64,000 nucleotides of DNA, from NCBI RefSeq assembly GCF_051401765.1, contig NW_027480565.1, forward strand, positions 248,001 through 312,000, written 5' to 3'. The position numbers and the translations under genes are program-made. The stretch is from Calliopsis andreniformis (Eukaryota; Arthropoda; Insecta; Hymenoptera; Andrenidae). The notes beneath the pieces were generated by a model. That model did not search any database and was not told the DNA's origin. It saw nothing but the letters and a program-made list of their open reading frames with translations. Shown piece after piece: positions 57,015 through 64,000 of the stretch. How positions within the stretch are numbered: position 1 is the stretch's first letter; every line of letters starts with the position of its first letter.

Positions 57015-58988
57015 AAACTAGGAAAGAGTCATAATAATCATTATAATTGCATTCTTAACCGTAAAAATCCAAATCGCCGTAATATTTTGAATTTTCATTA
57101 TAATAATCATACTAACAACCATTATAATCATAGTAATCGTCATAATAACTACATTAATCATGATAATCATAGTAATAATTATACTAACTATAATAATCAT
57201 AACAGTCGTAATAATAAACGGAATAATCATGGAAATAATCTTAATAATCATGATTATAGCCATAATAACCCTGATAGTCATAGTAGCCGTAATAATCTTA
57301 ATGATGAACATAATATCCATCCTAATTATACCAAGATACGTAATAACCATAAGAATCATAATAAAAACCATAATAGGCTTGCAAATAATCGTAATAAAGA
57401 TTATACTAGCCATAACAACCATAATAGACATAATAGCCATAATAATCATAATATTCGTAATAATAACAATAATGAACTTGGAAATAATAGTAAGAATAAT
57501 TTTAATAGCCGTAATATCCATAAAAATCACAATAGCCATAATAATCTGAATGGCGATCACAATAATCATACTAACAACCATAATGATCATAGTAGTCATC
57601 ATAATAAACAGAATAGTCGTGTAAATAAGCTTAATAATCATCATTATAGACATAATAGCCATAATAATCGTAATAACCATAATGATGTTAATGATGACCA
57701 TAATATACATCATAATTATACTAAGACATATAATAATCAGAGTAATCATAATAATAAACATAATAAGATTTGAAATAATCATAATAACCTTTATACTAGC
57801 CATAATAGCCATAATAATCACAATAACTGCAATAATCATAATAATTATAATAATAACCATAATAAGCTTGGAAATAATCATACTAGCCATTATACTAGCC
57901 ATAATAACCATAATAATCATAATAACTATAATAATCGTAATAGTCATACTAATAACCATAATAAGCTTGGAAAAAATCATAATAATCATTATAATAGCCA
58001 TAATAACCATAAAAATCACATTAGCCATAATAATGTGAATGGTGATCATAATAATCATACCAACAAGCCTATTAATCATAGTAATCATCATAATAACTGC
58101 AACAATCATATGAGTCGTAATAATAAACAGAATAATCATGAAAATAATCTTAATAATCATTATTGTAGACATAATAATCATAATATTCGTAATAACCATA
58201 ATGATCATAATGATGATCATAATATTCATCATAATTATACCAACATCCATAATAATCAAAGTAATCATAATAATAAACATAATAAGCTTTGAAGTTATCA
58301 TAATAACCGTTATACTAGCCATAGTATCCATAATAATCATAATAACTATAATAATCATAATAATTATAATAATAACCATAATAAGCTTGGAAATAATCAT
58401 AATAAGCATGATACTAGCCATAATAATCATAATAATCATAATAACTATAATAATAATAATACACATAATAATAACAATAATAAACATGGAAAGAATCATA
58501 ATAATCATTATAATAGCATTAAAAACAATAATAATCCAAATAGCCATAATAATTTGAATTTTCATCATAATAATCATACTAACAACCATTATAATCATAG
58601 TAATCGTCAGAATAACTACATTTATCATAATAATCATAGTAATAATTATACTAACTGTAATAATCATAACATTCGTAATAATAAACAGAATAATCATGGA
58701 AATAATCTTAATAATCATTATTATAGCCATAATAACCCTGATAATCATAGTAGCCGTAATAATCTTAATGATGATCATACTACCCATCATAATTATACCA
58801 AGATCCGTAATAATCATAATAATCATAATAATAACCATAATAGGCTTGGAAATAATCATAATAAACATTATACTAGCCATAACAACCATAATAGTCATAA
58901 TAGCCATAATAATCATAATAGTCGTAATAATAACCATAATGGACTTGGAAATAATCGTAATAATCATTATAATAGCCATAATAGCCAT
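57015..58988. repeat. Q block copy 5, 1974 bp
   Basis: Length as the other Q blocks. In the middle, between about 57,770 and 58,070, it carries array-type alleles (gatttgaaat, aatgtgaatggtg) otherwise typical of the 1680-bp units. This suggests exchange with the array or its ancestor. Confidence 0.84.
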
Positions 58989-60454
58989 AAAATCACAATA
59001 GCCATAATAATCTGAATGGTGATCACAATAATCATACTAACAACCATAATGATCATAGTAATCATCATAATAAACAGAATAGTCGTGTAAATAAACTTAA
59101 TAATCATCATTATAGACATAATAGTCATAATTATCGTAATAACCATAATGGTGTTAATGATGACCATAATATTCATCATAATTATACTAAGACATATAAT
59201 AATCAGAGTAATCATAATAATAAACATAATAAGCTTTGAAATAATCATAATAACCTTTATACTAGCCATAATAGCCATAATAAACACAATAACTGCAATA
59301 ATCATAACAATTATCATAATAACCATAATAAGCTTGGAAATAACCATACTAACCATTATACTAGCCATAATAACCATAATAATCATAATAACTATAATAA
59401 TCGTAATAGTCATACTAATAACCATAATAAGCTGGGAAAAAATCATAATAATCATTATAATAGCCATAATAACCATAAAAATCACATTAGCCATAATAAT
59501 CTGAATGGTGATCATAATAATCATACCAACAAGCCTATTAATCATAGTATTCATCATAATAACTGCAACAATCATATGAGTCGTAATAATAAACAGAATA
59601 ATCATGAAAGTAATCCTAATACTCATTATTATAGACATAATAATCATAATATTCGTAATAACCATAATGATCATAATGATGATCATAATATTCATCATAA
59701 TTATACCAACATCCATAATAACCAAAGTAATCATAATAATAAACATAATAAGCTTTGAAGTTATCATAATAACCGTTATACTAGCCATAGTATCCATAAT
59801 AATCATAATAACCATAATAATCATAGTAATTATAATAATAACCATAATAAGCTTGGAAATAATCATAATTAGCATGATACTAGCCATAATAATCATAATA
59901 ATCATAATAACTATAATAATAATAATACACATAATAATAACAATAATAAACATGGAAAGAATCATAATAATCATTATAATAGCATTAATAACAATAAAAA
60001 TCCAAATAGCCATAATAATTTGAGTTTTCATCATAATAATCATACTAACAACCATTATAATCATAGTAATCGTCATAATAACTACATTTATCATAATAAT
60101 CATAGTAATAATTATACTAACTATAATAATCATAGCAGTCGTAATAATAAACAGAATAATCATGGAAATAATCTTAATAATCATTATTATAGCCATAACA
60201 ACCCTAATAATCATAGTAGCCGTAATAATCTTAGTGATGATCATAATATCCATCATAATTATACCAAGATCCGCAATAATCATAATAATCATAAGAATAA
60301 GCATAATAGGCTTGGAAATAATCATAATAAACATTATACTAGCCATAACAACCATAATAGTCATAATAGCCGAAATAATCATAATAGTCGTAATAATAAC
60401 CATAATGGACTTGGAAATAATCGTAATAATCATTATAATAGCCATCATAGCCAT
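58989..60454. repeat. R module, 1466 bp, starting with A4
   Basis: A4 at 58,989-58,992 and again at 60,455. From about 59,015 it is the first part of the 2315-bp tandem duplication. Private alleles gaaagtaatcc and aattagcatg recur at the same offset 2315 bp later. Confidence 0.85.
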
Positions 60455-60795
60455 AAAATCACAAGAGCCATAATAATCTGAATGGCGATCACAATAATCA
60501 TACTAACAACCATAATGATCATAGTAATCATCATAATAAATAGAATAGTCGTGTAAATAAACTTAATAATCATCATTATAGACATAATAGCCATAATTAT
60601 CGTAATAACCATAATGATGTTAATGATGACCATAATATTCATCATAATTATACTAAGACATATAATAATCAGAGTAATCCTAATAATAACCATAATAAGC
60701 TTGGAAATAATCATAATAACCATTATACTAGCCATAATAACCATAACAATCATAATAACTAGAATAATCATAATAGTCATAATAATAACCATAAT
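60455..60795. repeat. T module, 341-bp form
   Basis: A4 then tcacaagagcc. The variant aataaatagaatagtc near 60,534 recurs at 62,849 (shift 2315). Confidence 0.85.
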
Positions 60796-62769
60796 AAACT
60801 AGGAAAGAGTCATAATAATCATTATAATTGCATTCTTAACCATAAAAATCCAAATCGCCGTAATATTTTGAATTTTCATCATAATAATCATACTAACAAC
60901 CATTATAATCATAGTAATCGTCATAATAACTACATTAATCATGATAATCATAGTAATAATTATACTAACTATAATAATCATAACAGTCGTAATAATAAAC
61001 GGAATAATCATGGAAATAATCTTAATAATCATGATTATAGCCATAATAACCCTGATAGTCATAGTAGCCGTAATAATCTTAATGATGAACATAATATCCA
61101 TCCTAATTATACCAAGATACGTAATAACCATAAGAATCATAATAAAAACCATAATAGGCTTGCAAATAATCATAATAAACATTATACTAGCCATAACAAC
61201 CATAATAGACATAATAGCCATAATAATCATAATATTCGTCATAATAACAATAATGAACTTGGAAATAATAGTAAGAATAATTTTAATAGCCGTAATATCC
61301 ATAAAAATCACAATAGCCATAATAATCTGAATGGCGATCACAATAATCATACTAACAACCATAATGATCATAGTAATCATCATAATAAACAGAATAGTCG
61401 TGTAAATAAACTTAATAATCATCATTATAGACATAATAGTCATAATTATCGTAATAACCATAATGGTGTTAATGATGACCATAATATTCATCATAATTAT
61501 ACTAAGACATATAATAATCAGAGTAATCATAATAATAAACATAATAAGCTTTGAAATAATCATAATAACCTTTATACTAGCCATAATAGCCATAATAAAC
61601 ACAATAACTGCAATAATCATAACAATTATCATAATAACCATAATAAGCTTGGAAATAACCATACTAACCATTATACTAGCCATAATAACCATAATAATCA
61701 TAATAACTATAATAATCGTAATAGTCATACTAATAACCATAATAAGCTGGGAAAAAATCATAATAATCATTATAATAGCCATAATAACCATAAAAATCAC
61801 ATTAGCCATAATAATCTGAATGGTGATCATAATAATCATACCAACAAGCCTATTAATCATAGTATTCATCATAATAACTGCAACAATCATATGAGTCGTA
61901 ATAATAAACAGAATAATCATGAAAGTAATCCTAATACTCATTATTATAGACATAATAATCATAATATTCGTAATAACCATAATGATCATAATGATGATCA
62001 TAATATTCATCATAATTATACCAACATCCATAATAACCAAAGTAATCATAATAATAAACATAATAAGCTTTGAAGTTATCATAATAACCGTTATACTAGC
62101 CATAGTATCCATAATAATCATAATAACCATAATAATCATAGTAATTATAATAATAACCATAATAAGCTTGGAAATAATCATAATTAGCATGATACTAGCC
62201 ATAATAATCATAATAATCATAATAACTATAATAATAATAATACACATAATAATAACAATAATAAACATGGAAAGAATCATAATAATCATTATAATAGCAT
62301 TAATAACAATAAAAATCCAAATAGCCATAATAATTTGAGTTTTCATCATAATAATCATACTAACAACCATTATAATCATAGTAATCGTCATAATAACTAC
62401 ATTTATCATAATAATCATAGTAATAATTATACTAACTATAATAATCATAGCAGTCGTAATAATAAACAGAATAATCATGGAAATAATCTTAATAATCATT
62501 ATTATAGCCATAACAACCCTAATAATCATAGTAGCCGTAATAATCTTAGTGATGATCATAATATCCATCATAATTATACCAAGATCCGCAATAATCATAA
62601 TAATCATAAGAATAAGCATAATAGGCTTGGAAATAATCATAATAAACATTATACTAGCCATAACAACCATAATAGTCATAATAGCCGAAATAATCATAAT
62701 AGTCGTAATAATAACCATAATGGACTTGGAAATAATCGTAATAATCATTATAATAGCCATCATAGCCAT
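60796..62769. repeat. Q block copy 6, 1974 bp
   Basis: Within the 2315-bp duplication. The allele attcgtcataat near 61,243 recurs near 63,558. The second half repeats 58,989-60,454. Confidence 0.86.
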
Positions 62770-63110
62770 AAAATCACAAGAGCCATAATAATCTGAATGG
62801 CGATCACAATAATCATACTAACAACCATAATGATCATAGTAATCATCATAATAAATAGAATAGTCGTGTAAATAAACTTAATAATCATCATTATAGACAT
62901 AATAGCCATAATTATCGTAATAACCATAATGATGTTAATGATGACCATAATATTCATCATAATTATACTAAGACATATAATAATCAGAGTAATCCTAATA
63001 ATAACCATAATAAGCTTGGAAATAATCATAATAACCATTATACTAGCCATAATAACCATAACAATCATAATAACTAGAATAATCATAATAGTCATAATAA
63101 TAACCATAAT
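62770..63110. repeat. T module, 341-bp form
   Basis: Copy of 60,455-60,795 at a shift of 2315. Confidence 0.86.
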
Positions 63111-64000
63111 AAACTAGGAAAGAGTCATAATAATCATTATAATTGCATTCTTAACCATAAAAATCCAAATCGCCGTAATATTTTGAATTTTCATCATAAT
63201 AATCATACTAACAACCATTATAATCATAGTAATCGTCATAATAACTACATTAATCATGATAATCATAGTAATAATTATACTAACTATAATAATCATAACA
63301 GTCGTAATAATAAACGGAATAATCATGGAAATAATCTTAATAATCATGATTATAGCCATAATAACCCTGATAGTCATAGTAGCCGTAATAATCTTAATGA
63401 TGAACATAATATCCATCCTAATTATACCAAGATACGTAATAACCATAAGAATCATAATAAAAACCATAATAGGCTTGCAAATAATCATAATAAACATTAT
63501 ACTAGCCATAACAACCATAATAGACATAATAGCCATAATAATCATAATATTCGTCATAATAACAATAATGAACTTGGAAATAATAGTAAGAATAATTTTA
63601 ATAGCCGTAATATCCATAAAAATCACAATAGCCATAATAATCTGAATGGCGATCACAATAATCATACTAACAACCATAATGATCATAGTAATCATCATAA
63701 TAAACAGAATAGTCGTGTAAATAAACTTAATAATCATCATTATAGACATAATAGCCATAATAATCGTAATAACCATAATGATGTTAATGATGACCATATT
63801 ATACATCATAATTATACTAAGACATATAATAATCAGAGTAATCATAATAATAAACATAATAAGCTTTGAAATAATCATAATAAACTTTATAATAGCCATA
63901 ATAGCCATAATAAACACAATAACTGCAATAATCTTAACAATTATCATAATAACCATAATAAGCTTGGAAATAATCATACTAACCATTATACTAGCCATAA
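63111..64000. repeat. Q block copy 7, cut by the window edge
   Basis: First 890 bp of a Q block. It follows 60,796 onward (shift 2315) to about 63,750 and then carries the aactttataatagcc variant of 28,822 and 54,631. The satellite continues past the window. Confidence 0.85.

Larger units (their letters stand above)
1..64000. repeat. Satellite DNA, ATN-triplet array filling the window
   Basis: Every line of the window is built from ATA/ATC/ATT triplets with interspersed AAC, ACC, GTA, AGC and AAT/CAT-type variants. Short islands recur throughout: AAGCTTGGAAAT or AAGCTTTGAAAT, TTATACTAGCCAT, and the TGA-ATG junction in ctgaatggtgatc. Subunits between successive AAGCTT islands measure 81, 99 and 186 bp where I counted them (27, 33 and 62 triplets). 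Because the ground unit is a stop-free triplet, four of six frames stay open for long stretches: + Ile-rich, + Asn/His-rich, - Ile/Met-rich and - Tyr/Asp-rich. These translations are low-complexity and have no recognisable domain. Nested higher-order repeats with no unique sequence between them are typical of eukaryotic heterochromatin. The species is unknown. Confidence 0.97.

Noticed and set aside
1..64000. Transposon with terminal repeats as the source of the periodic blocks
   Set aside because: I see no terminal inverted repeats, target-site duplications, transposase or reverse transcriptase coding sequence. The joints lie in shared satellite sequence, which fits homologous exchange better.

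Overview
The whole 64 kb window is AT-rich satellite DNA. I find no gene, tRNA, rRNA, CRISPR array, recognisable mobile element, promoter or terminator in it. The + strand is built from triplets of the form ATN (mostly ATA and ATC), with small islands such as AAGCTTGGAAAT and TTATACTAGCCAT that return every 27 to 33 triplets. The + strand is very rich in A and poor in G (one 60-base line at 16261 counts 32 A, 18 T, 7 C, 3 G). Higher-order tandem repeats nested over several scales, with no unique sequence between them, point to eukaryotic heterochromatin (centromeric, pericentromeric or sex-chromosome type). Species and chromosome cannot be told from the sequence. The array runs off both ends of the window.

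Layout. (1) Positions 1 to about 14,300: family 1, monomers of about 390 bp (130 triplets) separated in the ATN frame by a TGA-ATG junction. They are organised into a 2802-bp higher-order repeat and a 3.3 kb near-identical segment seen twice, 7142 bp apart. (2) About 14,300 to 64,000: family 2, made of a few interchangeable modules. Each series starts at a landmark, L = aaactaggaaa. Modules are q (507 bp), R (1467 bp, or 1466 bp when its first A-tract has lost one A), T (422 or 341 bp) and P (732 or 651 bp). q+R makes a 1974-bp block, called Q here. (3) Inside family 2, 17,989-28,068 is a clean array of six 1680-bp units. Its length and sequence fit a q/R-P chimera. (4) Family 1-like monomers reappear inside family 2 at 38.3-41.5 kb and 56.3-56.5 kb.

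The long open frames on both strands (up to 2477 codons on the minus strand at 7505-14938) are by-products of a stop-free triplet array and are not annotated as genes. The interesting biology is structural. Almost all length change keeps the triplet phase. The exceptions in family 2 are nearly all one inherited A5-to-A4 deletion. The block lengths add up exactly from the modules, as expected of repeated in-register unequal exchange.
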